Assembly (NCBI GenBank): GCA_936450465.1
Contig: OW388299.1
Span: 37,149,548 to 37,213,547, forward strand
Source: Gibbula magus
Taxonomy: Eukaryota > Mollusca > Gastropoda > Trochida > Trochidae
Length of the DNA stretch: 64,000 nucleotides
Direction of reading: 5' to 3'
The notes beneath the pieces were generated by a model. That model was not told where the DNA came from. It did not search any database and saw only the letters and a program-made list of their open reading frames with translations. A program made the position numbers and the translations under genes. Shown here in pieces: positions 1-12,515 of the stretch. How positions within the stretch are numbered: position 1 is the stretch's first letter; every line of letters begins with the position of its first letter.

Positions 1-175
1 GTAAAGAAGTTGTCAATCTAAAGAACTTGGGTGCTGAACATCAAAAGAGATTTCTCATGGACCCCTTGTAAATTCAAAGAAATCAAGGGCCAAACCCCCA
101 AAAGAAGTCTCATGGACCCCCTGTTAATCCATAAAAATTGAGTGCCAAACCCCAAAGAAGTTTCATAGAACTTGT
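1..175. repeat. 55-bp tandem repeat, about 3 copies
   Basis: The segment CTCATGGACCCC recurs at 54 and 109, and a degenerate form (TTTCATAGAACTT) at about 162, giving a period of 53-55 bp. Each is followed by a GGGCCAAACCCC-like or GTGCCAAACCCC-like stretch. The array may continue upstream of the window. No coding signal is visible. Confidence 0.75.
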
Positions 176-448
176 TTCTCACCATTAATTTTCTATTCTG
201 AATTGCATATCCGTATTACATACATTTTTAAACAGTAAAATCCACATTATTGTACCCATAATTTATACCTGGGTTAAAAATTTTCCATTTTAACTGAAAT
301 AGAGAACTGTTCTACAAGCAGTGGGGGATCCAGAGGGGTATGTTGTTGCTGTGAATGCTTGCAGATATCATAATGGCGGACCAAGCTTTTCTCCTGCTCG
401 GATATTAGCCGTTATGATAAATAATAATTGGACACAAATTTTAGGTGC
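176..448. other. Unique AT-rich sequence
   Basis: I see no gene, repeat or RNA feature in this stretch. Confidence 0.5.
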
Positions 449-449
449 G

Positions 450-505
450 TAAACCAGGATTCGAACCTGGATCTTTGGTGTGCTATTCACCATTGTGCTC
501 GCCAG
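450..505 (-). repeat. tRNA-derived SINE-like fragment
   Basis: On the minus strand there is a perfect T-arm-like hairpin, CCAGG-TTCGAAT-CCTGG (454-470), containing a canonical B box GGTTCGAATCC. An A-box-like GAGCACAATGG lies at 490-500. No matching acceptor stem or anticodon arm of normal length can be folded, so this is not a functional tRNA gene. It looks like the head of an old tRNA-derived retroposon of a different family from the abundant SINE in this window. Confidence 0.5.
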
Positions 506-584
506 TGGCATGCTCTTGAAAGATATGTTAACCTGCAGATAAGAGAATATTCCGGTGGGCAAACCTGGATTAATTCCTTCCGTT

Positions 585-650
585 GTGATTCCTATAAACC
601 GGTTACTAGGAATGGTTTGACTCTTACCTATTCAGCAACTGTACTGTTAA
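585..650. repeat. Fragment of dispersed AATGGTTTGAC repeat
   Basis: The string GGAATGGTTTGACTC followed by ATTCAGCAACTGTACTGTTAA resembles the right half of the TTAA-flanked elements at 37.9 and 55.3 kb. Too little is preserved to define its ends. Confidence 0.4.
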
Positions 651-1489
651 ACCACATACATGTCATGTCATCTAACCTCACCATACAAACAAACATGAAC
701 AAACAAAGACACCAATTTCAGAAATCTGACAAAGAAAACCTCCAAAATGTTAACCGAAATAAAGCACAACAAGGAAGACCTACAACCCTAACCTAGAAAC
801 CGGTTTAAAACTGGGAGAATGACACAAGACGCACATTGTCCAACGAGGGTAATTAGCTCCACATGTGAATAGTTCCCAATTAATCCCATATACACTCTCA
901 CTAATGAGAAATAGGAACGGAAGTGAGCGTATTTTCATCTGTCGTCCCATATGTGTTGATTATCATGATTCACATGTTGAACTAAAAAGACATTGTGAGA
1001 GTTCATAGAATTCAGATATTCAAATAAAAAGAATTTAGGTACGTACAGACCTATGATATACATACTTGCAACAAAACCTCTATTATCTTGTTCATTAACA
1101 TCATTTGGAAATTTTTACTTCAGCTACGTCATTTCCTACAAAATGTTGGTCACAAGCTGAGAAGACGGTCATTTCATTAAGAACTGTTGTTACTTGCCAT
1201 CCATTAGAAAGGTTGCTAACGTATTTTGGTCCTATTGTCACGTCAGCTGACGAAAGATGACCATTTATGGTACGATGTATGCAAAATGTTGATATTACCT
1301 TCTGATCAATGTGAACAAGAACAAGAACATAAGAACGAGCATATATATCGTGTTTTTGTGTGAGAGTTACAAGATCATCAGTCCATTCTTTAAAGGATCA
1401 GTACAACCATAGTCTTTTTTGTGAGACAATTTTGAGGAGATGATCCTGTGTGTTTATGTCATTTAGTCTTTACGGATCCCAAATTCTGG
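651..1489. other. Unique sequence, no gene seen
   Basis: The stretch is AT-rich and unremarkable. Short open frames have neither protein-like composition nor splice context. A short AAGAAC run (1313-1340) is the only local repetition noticed. Confidence 0.5.
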
Positions 1490-1803
1490 GCGAGGCGAGG
1501 TGATTTGGGATTTAACGCCGCTTTCAAGAATATTTCTTTTATATCGCGGCTGCTAGTATTGTGGCAGGGAGAAATCCTGCAACGCCATGTGGCTATGCAT
1601 TGCAGTGAAACCTGTGAGCAGCAGCTGGAACTAGCGAACCATGGGTGGTACTACGCTGAAATCCAGTGAAGCATTGCACCAAAACCTTACTGCGTGTAGA
1701 ACAGTTCTCTACTGCAGACAAAGTTGCAGAGCACCTGGTGGGATTCGAACCACGGACCTCTTGATCCGAAGCTGAACACGCTAACCACTACCACTGCATT
1801 CCT
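1490..1803 (-). mobile_element. tRNA-headed SINE, copy 1
   Basis: This is a near full-length copy of the SINE that recurs at 23.05, 33.93, 53.78, 56.97, 59.06 and 62.63 kb. Read on the minus strand it has a tRNA-like head at the right (B box is the complement of GGATTCGAACC at about 1741), a central block containing AGAACTGTTCTACACG (complement of 1690-1715), a body, and a 3' end of CACCTCGCCTCGCC at the left. The B box is intact and the A-box region is rearranged (ACCACTACCACTGC). I see no clear target-site duplication. Confidence 0.85.
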
Positions 1804-1807
1804 TTAT

Positions 1808-1882
1808 AAAAGAGTTGTTTCCTCTTAAATGGCTAACCAGAATGGTTTGACACTGATTAATGCAACAGTTACAGAGGATACT
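1808..1882. repeat. Fragment of dispersed AATGGTTTGAC repeat
   Basis: CCAGAATGGTTTGACACTGATTAAT matches the core shared with 37.9 and 55.3 kb (AGAATGGTTTG.CACTAATTAATTC). It lies directly beside the SINE head. The ends are not definable. Confidence 0.4.
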
Positions 1883-4439
1883 ATATGAGTGTCCATGCTA
1901 TACTATCTTTATTACATGAGTACCTAAATATTGGCATGTCCTGAGCTAGAGCGAGTTAAAAACTCATCTGAATAAACACAAATTGGTCACCCAGAAAAAC
2001 TTGGCATGTCAACAGTTAAAGTAGATGCATGTATAAAATTATGGTTTGAACAAAACATGTATCTTATGAAATTCTTGAATTCTTTATGCATCTTATGAAA
2101 TTCTTTATGCAACTTTCTCGATATTCATTACATGTCTATATCAATATTGGCTTATCCCATTTTGTTACTTTTCACATTCCACCTGAAGAAATAAGTATAT
2201 ACTCTGAAACGTCGTGTATTTTCACATTAAAGAAGTTGTTATCCAGGAAACCTTCCTGTTCATATCTTGTGAAATTCTTGAAATTAATGCATCTAATGTC
2301 TATTTATGTTGTAGTTAAAAAATACCACAACCATTATGAATATAAACTAACCAAAGAGTGGGAAGTTCAATTGTATAACATGTTTACTATTCCTTTGAAC
2401 TATATCAAACTGTTTGAAGCACAATGCATAATTAAACTGTTATCAGTGTTCGATCAAGCGATAGGTCGATATTAATGAGATAGATATTTCCACTGTGCCA
2501 TACATTTAATTAACTAGTCCATTAATTACTACACATATATCAACAGAGTTGACCTAAAAAAAGCACATGTTGCCAGGCAATTCGATTAGAGCACTATCTG
2601 GATTAATTAGGAATAAACAATTTTACAATTTACATATGCAGTACACGCATTGTGTGAAAAATATTCAAATACAAATTTTAATTTCATCGATGACTCAGAG
2701 GGGCCAATAAGCTTAGTTAGATTACGCATTCGAATTTAAGAATAGACCGATCCCATTTTCGAAGAGTGAAGTTTCGAAAAGTCAATGTTGATTTCCGGGA
2801 CAAATCGGCAAATAAAACAGGGAATAAAAGTAAAATGGTTCGGAGACTCGCCGAGGGCAGGAAAAGCAAATGGGGCCCTTGTTATGCACTTTCTGAAGCC
2901 TGGTTTCTTTCAAACGCTGCTGGCTTTATTAATAAATCTTTATACACGGCTACTCTGCATACTAATACGCCTGTCACATCTGGGGTAATCAACTCGAATC
3001 CAATCTTTATGCATAAATAAACTGATTATGGGGCGACTCTCTCGCCGATATGTTGGGGGCTCGGGGCAAGGCAGTTGTTGAACCCGGGTCCTCTGGACTG
3101 TGACTAAGAAACAAGGGCGAGATTATAACTCGTATCATTCCATCAGAGAATGATTGCCATAACTGCCGCATCTCATCTGACGCGGCAGCAGGCATCAAAA
3201 CACCAGTTGCGATTGGCCACAGCTTGGATAAATCCGATACCCCTCCCGTCTTCCCTGTAACCTTCCATAGAAGCATATTCTCCATAATATTGGGATGAGT
3301 GTGTAGACAAAAACAATTAACTCTCCCCGAAGTAATGTATGCTCTATTCACGCACTGGAGATGTAGCCGCATAAAAAGGTCCATTTCAAGAAGAGGCTAT
3401 TCGGGTAAAATGTCACTTCTCTTTGGGCGAGCGGGCCCTCTGAGGGTAGAGAAGAATGTTAAACAAATATCGCCTGAAAATATTTCCCTCATACAGATGA
3501 GAATTGACACGGGGACATTTTTTATTCAGGGTTTCATGAATGTATGCACAAGTTTTAATTACCGTCTGTCAAACACAGAGTATTTTATGTGAGTGTTGCA
3601 AACTGGGAAGGCATTACACGAGCTAATGAGAAAAACATGATTTCTCTTGTACCCTCCACAAACATTGAAACAAATATTTAATAACCAACAAAGATGCACA
3701 AAAGAAGAAAAGTCCAATATTTTAGTAATATTTATTATTTAACAAGCAACTCAGAATATGATTGGGTACAAAGTTTATGTTTTTTCAACGATAAAATCTT
3801 GCAAAAGAGAACATCTTACTTTCTTCATGAACAATGAAAAATGGAAATTCAAAATAAGAATTTTTCCGTAAGAAGTTATATAAACATTGTAACAATTTAA
3901 ACAAAAATAATGTCCTGAAACAAAAATAATGAAGACCAATAGGTAAAAATAAAGATTTTAAGACTATTTCTCGCCAGAATATGATTATTAGCACAATAAG
4001 TATAATTTTTCAAATATAATGACCAGAAATGAATATTTAGAGGAACCATGCACAAACAAGGAAAAAAATCATCAATTATGATACACATTAAATTAGAGAG
4101 AAAAAACAAAAACATCTCTTATCAGTATTTCAGTGCTAAATTTTCACACAATTTCTGTTTGTTTATCATTATTTACAGTTTTGTTAGCTCGGTCTTATGT
4201 TCCAAGATTTAGTCAAACCTAACACCTCTGTCCACAAACAGAAGATAAATAGTCCTTGAACGCCAATACAAACAAATCAATGACTATAGAGAATATACAT
4301 AGAGCATATCCTAACCTAATATATTATTCATCATACGAGCAGAGCTTGAAAGATTCACAAAGATTCATCTTTTCTAAAGCATCATTACAATAGCCAATGT
4401 GTTTTTTGTACCATTAAACATCATATTTGATGTTTTTTT
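1883..4439. other. Unique sequence with moderately GC-rich island at 2.7-3.45 kb
   Basis: Most of this stretch is AT-rich with no recognisable gene. The part at about 2700-3450 is less AT-rich, contains several CpGs and is not visibly repetitive (for example GGGCGACTCTCTCGCC at about 3031), so it could be a conserved non-coding element or a lone exon. I could not identify any protein similarity in the frames crossing it. The stretch 3600-4400 is very AT-rich and featureless. Confidence 0.4.
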
Positions 4440-4985
4440 AACCAAAGGCATGCAAGTCCCAGAAAAGTTTGTCTTAAAGGGAGGGTTCTATCAGACAATT
4501 TTTTGCGGAAAAACAATCTGAGGGGACATTCCTGTTTATATACATATATGTTTTTATAATGATAACAAAATCCAGTTGAAAAATAAACATCATATTTTGA
4601 TGACTGCATGTTTCTCATTTCACATAATACACAAAAGCATGCAAGTCCTACAAGAGGGAAACTTATCTTAAAGGAGGGGTTCTATTTGAGTATTTTTGAG
4701 GAAACATACTTTGAGGGTCATTCCTGTTATACATAGGTTTTTATACTGATAACACAATCCACTTGAAACATAAACAGAGGACAATATTTTCATGACTTCA
4801 CTGCATCATTTCTTATTTCAGATAATACACAAAAGCGTTCAAGTCCAAAAGGGGGGAAACTTTTCTTAAAGGGAGGCCGAGGGTTCTATTCAAGTATTTT
4901 TGTGGAAACATAATTTGAGGGGACATCCCAGTTTATACACAATAATAACACAACATATATTACCAAAGGGTAATATCATTTCACA
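4440..4985. repeat. Tandem repeat, about 190-197 bp, 3 diverged units
   Basis: GCATGCAAGTCC (about 4447), GCATGCAAGTCC (about 4637) and GCGTTCAAGTCC (about 4834) each begin a unit. Each continues through CTTAAAGG.GGGTTCTAT, GAGG.(G)ACATTCCTGTT and a TAACA.AATCC.CTTGAAA block. Units differ by many substitutions and small indels, so the array is old. Confidence 0.8.
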
Positions 4986-5033
4986 TAATATAGGATAATT
5001 CTTTATTGCCCGTTAATGAGTTTGTTTTTAATA

Positions 5034-5135
5034 TAAATGAGCATAAATACACATTTATACATATTCATATATGATAAATACATGGAAACTAGATGATATA
5101 AACAAATGTACAAAGAGTGTGATGATGAGAACATT
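5034..5135 (+). repeat. Dispersed repeat, copy also at 13.49 kb
   Basis: About 100 bp, from TGAGCATAAATACA through ACAAAGAGTGTGATGATGAGAACATTAA, recurs with about 85% identity by eye at 13494-13600. The copies are 8.5 kb apart with unrelated flanks. It could be the conserved end of an unrecognised transposable element. Confidence 0.7.
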
Positions 5136-5639
5136 AATTCCACAATCTGGTCAATTCAAACGAGAAATTGACAATAGCACAAATAACATCTTGTATCGTC
5201 GGTACATTTTACGAACGACTGAAGGGTAACAGTTCCAAACAGTCATGGAATACACAAAACAAAATGGCAGTAAACTGGGCACCCGGTATGATAAGATGGT
5301 AGTCTGAATTTGAACATTGAGCGCCTGACAGGCGACCAGTTGTATTCTCCCCAGGTAATATGTCGACCAGCGCTTTGAGCATGCAATGTGCATGGATATA
5401 TGCTGCATAGATGGACTATTATTATTATAGAATCATTGGTAACACTATCTAATCTAATGGCAATCTTCGCACCAAAGTTACAGGTTCAAATCTTGCCAGA
5501 AGCTTGACAAGTGTTCAACATGCATTATGGTTGGAGTGCAATTCTACTTCTAAGTTAGTATCATAATAGTTGTATGATCAAGCAGAAAAACAAATTCTTT
5601 AGATAAACAACTTCTTCATTGCAAATTCCTTGATCTTAG
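5136..5639. other. Unique sequence, no gene seen
   Basis: Only short frames without protein-like features are present, and no repeats were noticed. Confidence 0.45.
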
Positions 5640-5845
5640 ATTGTCATAATTTGTCACATATTTGCAAAACATTTATATATAACATGTTGTGATTTTGGTA
5701 TTAATTCACAAAATGCAAATGGAGAGATATTTGTTTCCAAAACCACTGCATCTTGGAATAAATGACACAGTTTGTCACATATTTTGCAAAATGTTGTTAA
5801 TATATTCCATGTATAATGTGACTTTGGTATGAATTCCTTCAGTCA
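5640..5845. repeat. Diverged tandem duplication, period about 122 bp
   Basis: TTGTCACATATTTGCAAAA (about 5650) and TTGTCACATATTTTGCAAAA (about 5772) each lead into an AT-rich stretch and then TGTGA(T/C)TTTGGTAT.AATTC. This is two copies of one unit with many differences. Confidence 0.65.
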
Positions 5846-6779
5846 GACAATGGATGATATCTATCAACATAGATTGCAAACCTCGGACGAGATCAGGCAA
5901 TCGAAACCTTATTAATATCATAAATTAACAGCGAGTAATAAGAGCCTTTTAATTATGCTTACTCTATGAGAAAGAGAAATTGCTGGTTTCATTTTCATGC
6001 AATATATTTACAGTGATTTCAGATAAGATTGTAATTAACGAGATCATTTATTACTAAAAATAATTAACGATCATTACAACACAAATTAGAAAAGTATTCA
6101 TTAGATTTGAGGCAAGTTTTGTCAAGAAAACCTTTTGTAATTTGTCTATGTTTAAGGACAAATTGGAATGAAGAAAAAAATGGTTGCACCTAACTGACAC
6201 TTCTAAAAGTCTAAGTATTATTAATTTATAACACACCTGTAAGAAAACTAGTGCCAATCGCTTTGTAGCTTATCAGGATTTTCATAATTTGTTATCGAAG
6301 TTTGAAGACCTAAAATATTAATGACTCAAATAAAGAAGAAGAAATGACTATTTAAATGGCGCTTATCATTACAATAGCTAAAGAGCAAAAGCAAATTGAA
6401 TGCAATTATCTCACACCCTATTGTACAGTGCAGTTTTGGAGAGGTTGATGGAGAAAATATTAAAATTTTCGAATGACACCCTGCCTGATTAGCTAAAAGG
6501 ACTATTTTGTTAAATATTGAAGGAGACTTAGGGAAAATTGATATCTGAAAAACTTGGTGCTTTCTTATCTATGTTGGTTAAGGATTTATAACAACACTAT
6601 AAACAATTAGTTGTGTAAAACTATTGCTGAGAATTTATTCTCTAAGATGCAACGTCTTGAAATTCCAGTTCAATAACTTAGCATTAGGACATTGCTTAGT
6701 TTTCCTGAAATCACCCTTGATGACTTTATAAAAATAGCCTAATTAAAAAACTAAACAAGCACATTGCATTAAGACAATA
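5846..6779. other. AT-rich sequence, nothing recognised
   Basis: No gene, RNA or mobile element signature was found. Confidence 0.45.
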
Positions 6780-7345
6780 TTTTGAGCACCATGTGATATC
6801 ATTTAAAAAAAAAAAAAAATCTCTATTATTATGAAAGTAGACAAATAATTATTTAAATCACTAAAAGTCACTAAACTTCAAGACACTTCTAAAAGTAATA
6901 ATTTCTATTATCACGAAATTAGCAAAAATACGAGAGAAAACAAATTTATTTCAGTAATTAATTCAATATTTTCTACTCTTGTCCCTAAAATTCAAAGACT
7001 TTGTTAAAAGTCCATCGTCATAAAACTATATATAAGATACATAGATAAGAGTATTTTATTTTTTTTCTGTCATATATCTTGCTTATGTACTGTTGGTCTC
7101 AAGGCCATTTATATGAAGTAAATGATTGATTGATAGATAAGAGTATAAGATAAACATGAAACTATTATGCAAAGCATAAAAATAATTACTTTATTAATTA
7201 TTTCAATGCTTCTACTCTATTCACTGAAATTCAAATAAATTCTCAAAAGTAATAATTTCTCATATTTCATGAAAGTATATATAAGAAACAATAAAATAAT
7301 TACTTCAGTAATTTATTGAACACATTTTACTTCAAAATTCAAAAC
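6780..7345. repeat. Diverged AT-rich tandem repeat, about 130-160 bp
   Basis: Recurring blocks are AAAAGTAATAATTTCTAT/CATAT, CACGAAA or CATGAAAGTA, ATTACTTCAGTAATT.ATTCAA and TTCTACTCTT.TCCCT.AAATTCAAA, in the same order about three times. The array is interrupted by the LINE 3' fragment at 7055-7132. Confidence 0.6.
7055..7132 (+). mobile_element. 5'-truncated non-LTR retrotransposon 3' end
   Basis: A 78-bp insert is flanked by a perfect 14-bp direct repeat, ATAGATAAGAGTAT, at 7041-7054 and 7133-7146. It begins with a T-rich run, includes GTACTGTTGGTCTCAAGGCC and ends in GAAGTAAATGATTGATTG, that is, a (TGAT)n tail. Severe 5' truncation, a microsatellite tail and a target-site duplication are what target-primed reverse transcription of a CR1/L2-like LINE leaves. 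The family assignment is inferred from the tail type only. It interrupts the older tandem array around it. Confidence 0.7.
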
Positions 7346-8779
7346 ATTTTTTTTCGTATGGAAAGAATATTGCTCATAATCTGGAAGTTTTCTTGTGAAG
7401 CCGAGATTCATGTAAGTTTCGCTTGTCATCCGTAAGCTGATTTCTCCAACAGCACACCAGACACATTACACAAGAGATAACTATCATTCATGGTAGCATT
7501 TAATTCCTAAAAATATGCGACCCGCAGATCGCTTGGGGGAATGAGTCAAAACTTCTCTGTGATTAACTCAAACACCAGAAACAATCAATAACGATTCAAT
7601 TTTATTTTCTTCTCATTTCAACTTGCTTTCGTCTCGAGTTTGATTGAATCAAATATTGAAAACTCATCGTCACGAGCATATGAATTTCAAATTTGTTACG
7701 GTAAGATCTGATAAAAGCGCTTGTCGTCTACAATCGCTGCCCTCGATTCACAATGCCCTGAAATGAACTCGAATCTCTCAATCTTTTTAATCCATGGCGT
7801 TTTTGCTTCCCGAAGCAAGAGCTTTGTTTTCGTAGAAATGTTAACACTTCGAGTAAAAAAAAAACTCATTAAGGGCTTCATTTCTCTCTATTCTGATACA
7901 AGCGTCGCTTATCTCCTCGCAGGCTGTCAAGACTTGGAGAAATCTTAATGTACCCAATGCCCTGTACATGTCCACCCGGCTACCATTATGTTATTGTCAT
8001 CGGACTATCATACCCGCCATTACTTGTTCAACTGACATATTACCGCGTGTCGGATTTGAGGATTTACACTCCACACTAGTTAAGCTCTTGTGGAACACAA
8101 ATCACGAAAAATTACTCTAAGCCTACAGTTTTAAATTATTTTGCAACTGGTATAGTCAAATGTCGTTTGATGTTGGAGCTATTGGCAATAGCTTGTCGTG
8201 GATATCATGCACTAAATCACTGGAAGATAATCCGCAAATTTCAATCAGCTAAACTTATCAGTGTTATTAGGATTGAAAATAACTTTGTGTATAGGAGGAT
8301 CAGTTAAGATTTTCTAAGGGGACATTGGTCATGAAGGGTTTTTACCAAAAAGGTACAAAGTCCAGTTTTGGCATATTTTCACTTGTGTTATGTAAAATTT
8401 AAGACTTTACCTTAATTAACGATGAAGATATTTAAGCAGGTTACAGTGCATAACAACATAACTAAGTACAAGAGGAAACTGCACCATTTCATTAAACCAA
8501 TGTTAATGGATGGTTTATAATTGTCCATTAGAACCCAGAACTATTCCAGATCAGGCTAACCAGATCACCACTGTGCTATTAAAACTATTTTTCTTCATAA
8601 ACACCTCGAGTTTAAGGATAGACCTTCCAAAATCTTATGGATGTTATCGATGCCTTCACAATATATACATCAAAATATAAATGTGTTTCAAGTCAACCAG
8701 TTGTAATGCCACTTTTGTTTTAGGATTTACTCTTACAATGGAAAGATTTGCAATGATAGAAACTCTATATGATCACTGA
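7346..8779. other. Unique sequence, no gene seen
   Basis: Around 7420-8060 the sequence is less AT-rich with scattered CpGs and is not repetitive, so it could be a conserved non-coding block. The rest is featureless. Confidence 0.4.
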
Positions 8780-9275
8780 TCACATTTATATAAATCACAC
8801 ATTTTCTGGTCATCAACTTTTGTGTTTTCCAAGAAACTTGTGACCCAAAAGCAATTTACCAGGCCACTAGTACCTAGTGTATACCATAAATTTGTGTTAT
8901 CAAAACAAAGCAAGTGTTTATTATGAAGCATACATTTCTTCCACTCAATAAATGGATTTGCAGTGGTAAAAACTCTTTTTCCTATGTCATCCAGTGAAAC
9001 CATTTTCCATAAATCACAGACTTTCTTGTTATCCTGCTGTCTTTTCCAAGAAATATGTGGCCCAAAAACAAAGATGGTGGCAATTTGACACCTGGCCCTC
9101 ACAGTGTCTACCAAAGATTTGTGTTGACATTGTGTATGACATTTCTTCACTTACAAACGGTTGATTCAGAAAATTAACATTGACAACAATGGCGACAACA
9201 ATGACAATATCAAACATCTTACCTGGAATAATACAAAATTGTTGTCTTTTTAAGAAAAAGATGGCTGCCATTAGG
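8780..9275. repeat. Diverged tandem repeat, period about 219 bp
   Basis: ATAAATCACACATTTTCTGG...TTTTCCAAGAAACTTGTGACCC (about 8790-8850) recurs as ATAAATCACAGACTTTCTTG...TTTTCCAAGAAATATGTGGCCC (about 9009-9070). A third weak match lies at about 9240 (TGTCTTTTTAAGAAAAAGATGG). The minus-strand open frame over 8773-9150 simply reflects this duplication. Confidence 0.6.
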
Positions 9276-12200
9276 CTGGACTTTTCAGAGACATCTACAG
9301 AAAATATCAGCAAGGGCAGACAACTGCTTGTCCATCATCACGTTCCTGAAACACAAAAAGATTATGATTTACACTTGACTAATTGATTTAAAGAGTTTGT
9401 ATGCATTCTGTCGTGGTAGATCCTGAAGATGGGTGCCAACCCCATTCGTCCTTTGACAACTTTTGCACGTGTTTTGGCTGAATCACCTTTAAAATATGTA
9501 CAAAAGTTAAAGAAGGTTTATTCTATTGACTTTATGATGGTATAATGTACCGAAGAATCCTTGTTTTTATTATAATTTGTATATGTCTTATTTTTCAATC
9601 ACATTTCAATATCAGTATAAGATAAGATCATCAAAAAAGTGTTGGAATCCATTTGTATAACAAAACTTCAACCTAAAAGTTGATCTAGTAATATATATTT
9701 AACACCACTTTCTGTATTCATTTCATCGTTTGCACCTGGCAAATTTGTTATAAAGTTATAAAGTTATAAAGTGGGTAAAGATCAAACAAAAAAATAAATT
9801 AGAGAAAAGTTCAAATTTTCACACCTAGCATTATACTCAGCTAAGATAATGCACCGAAAGGCGCCAAGATTTACGACTTTCTGCATCCCTGCAACGGTGC
9901 AATCAGCATTTCCTCTGAGAGATTATCTACGAAATAAATACATAACGATGGACGTGTTGTCCAAAGTCAGGCACCAAAGTTCTTTGATATACAAACATAA
10001 ATGATAACAACACCACTGGTGGTCTTGTTAAATGAAGATGTTCCAAACATAATTCATTGATGAAATCATTTCTTGAAATATGGCGGCTCTTATCAAATGT
10101 CCTTAAATTATGTGAGCAGCACCTAGCTGTTGAGAGATTTCCAGGTCTAATTCCACACTGGAAGTGCGAGTAAGTTTCCTAACACCTGAGAATTACTTTG
10201 CTAGATACAAATACTGTGGCTCTAAGTTTATACTGAACAAGACAATGACAACAAGGTCACGGTAGGCAAGCATTGGCAAATATTGTCACACACTTCTCAA
10301 AACAGTATCAAAGAGACAAAGGGAAATCTTTGGTGATGGAGGAAGGAAAGTGAATAGAAGAGTTTGTTTAGGGCTTGGGATGAAGCTTTTGAAGAAGCTT
10401 AAAAGATTTAATGATGACTTTACATAATATTGACTCCATACAGCAGTGCAAAGTCTTAGGAACTTTGCTTACACCCAAGTTGAAAACACACAATTTGGAA
10501 GGAAGATTGGAGATAACATATTGAGGATTTCATGACTTTTGAATGACCAGCGGCTATCAACACTTAATTATCATCAAAACATTCCTTCACTTGTGTTGTC
10601 CATCACAAGGCTTGACCTCACTCTGAACTGACCAAAGTGACGTCTGCTCCATCCAAGATGGCGGCTGACCAGCTGGTTGGAGGCTCAACACCAGATATGC
10701 TCAACAAGTGCATCTAGATAAGCTCTTGTGAGGCAGAATGTTTGCTTTTCTTTCCCTTCCCACCGAAAACAGAGAAATGCATAAGTAGCACGTCTGGCAT
10801 CAGCGCTGTGGGTGAAATCGTCTCCCCTTGTTGGTGGATATACTCTCTGCTTCCCCTGTCTACACCCCACACCCTTGGTGGGCCAACAACAGCAATTAAT
10901 ATCCACCATTTCTCAAACTTATGTTCGTTAGTGTTTTTCTTATCTTTTCATGCAAAAATCATCTGCCGTCTGTCTAAAGGGAAAGGGTTATGGGTGATAC
11001 AGGGGGCCTGTCAATCTTCAGTCTGGGACGTGGCCGCTTGGCAATATTAATGTAGATACCAGCCCACACCCATAAAACGTGGAGAAAAATATTCAAATAT
11101 CTTGGAAAAAAATTAAATTAAAGATGTTAACTTAATTTAAGATTACATTTTAACGTCATCCAAGTGATGTGATGTGTAGATTAACGTATGTTGTCCTCTT
11201 GATATAAATGAATACTGATAGAACCAGAGCATGTTTTTATAAAGATGATATAATAGATTTGAAAGTAGAGGAAAATGTGTACATGACTCTTAGCTCAATA
11301 CAAGGAAACCAAATCCGTGCCCTAGTTAATAAAACCCTAGTATTCATTGACAAATTTGTAATTAAAATATATCTAGTTCATAATTCTTTACATAACTACT
11401 ATCTTATTGGTATACAATAACTAATTCCATGTTGCCATTTGATTTGACCATTGTGTATTCAATGTCAAAGAGAATCTTTTAAAAACTTTATCATGACAGA
11501 AGTTTTATTTGTGAGTTATAGTAATTATGATGTCCAAATTCATTTAAAAAACATTTATTCAACAAAGGCTTTTACAGTATTGTAAAGAAATTTTCAAAAC
11601 AATTTCTACCTTTCCTTTTACCATCAAAATTAGGCCAAAAGATATTGAGTGAACATGAATAATTAGATTTTTTATAAGTTTTCGATTAATTACCATTGTA
11701 ATGCTAAACAAAGCAATAAATGAAGTCATTTTAATTAAAATAATTTTAACAATATTTTAACAATGAAGAGAATAAACTGTAGCATCATTAAAGATGCAAC
11801 CATTGTGTTTCACAAAATTTTATTTGGCTTTAATATGTGCCCAAATACCAGGTGCTGATTTCAGTTCAAATAATTTCACTCAACATGCATAATATCCCCA
11901 AATGCCAAATATATCATTATTATCAGTTTCGAAAGAAAATCTAGCAACATGGTTATTCATGTGCAGAAACCGAAACTACATGTTATATTTTCATGTACAG
12001 TAGTGATATGACCCCTGTTAAACATTATCAACACAAATTGTCTTTCTGCCTTTTGTAAATAAATTTCCAAAATTACGTTTGACTAATTGCACCTGTCAAT
12101 CGTGGTGCATTGTCTGGTTTTCAATCAGAAATCACTACTTACACCGTTATAACGCCACTATACTGAGTCGACTATCATCAAAATGATGATTTTCCGTAAG

Positions 12201-12404
12201 TCAGTACTTCTCAATAAAATAATAGCATTTGTAACATTTTGCATATGTGACCCCAACACACAATGGATACACCTTTAAAGCAATACAATCTACAATGTAT
12301 CATGAAGGATCTTTACTGTCATTATTCTCTTACTATCTCGGCAGAGACAAAAGCCATCTTGAATACAAGGTGCTACCAAAAGAGTATATATCAGAAACAA
12401 TTAG
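9276..12404. other. Unique sequence, no gene seen
   Basis: The stretch is AT-rich. The part at 10540-11050 is more GC-rich and non-repetitive and includes CCAAGATGGCGGC (about 10652), a YY1-like motif by sequence. No open frame has recognisable protein features. The part at 11050-12400 is plain AT-rich DNA. Confidence 0.4.
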
Positions 12405-12515
12405 GAGCAGTTTTACCAAATGTCAGGTAGCCAAGGATGTTAGCATATTATCAAGGTACACAGTATTGGCAGGTAAGATGGATTTTATACTTGTAATCTA
12501 AAATTTCTAAATATA

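Noticed and set aside
450..505. A functional tRNA gene on the minus strand
   Set aside because: Only the T arm and the A/B-box-like motifs are present. No acceptor stem or standard anticodon arm can be formed.
8773..9150. A 125-codon minus-strand frame with internal duplication
   Set aside because: The duplication is the 219-bp DNA repeat itself, which extends outside the frame. The peptide has no recognisable domain.
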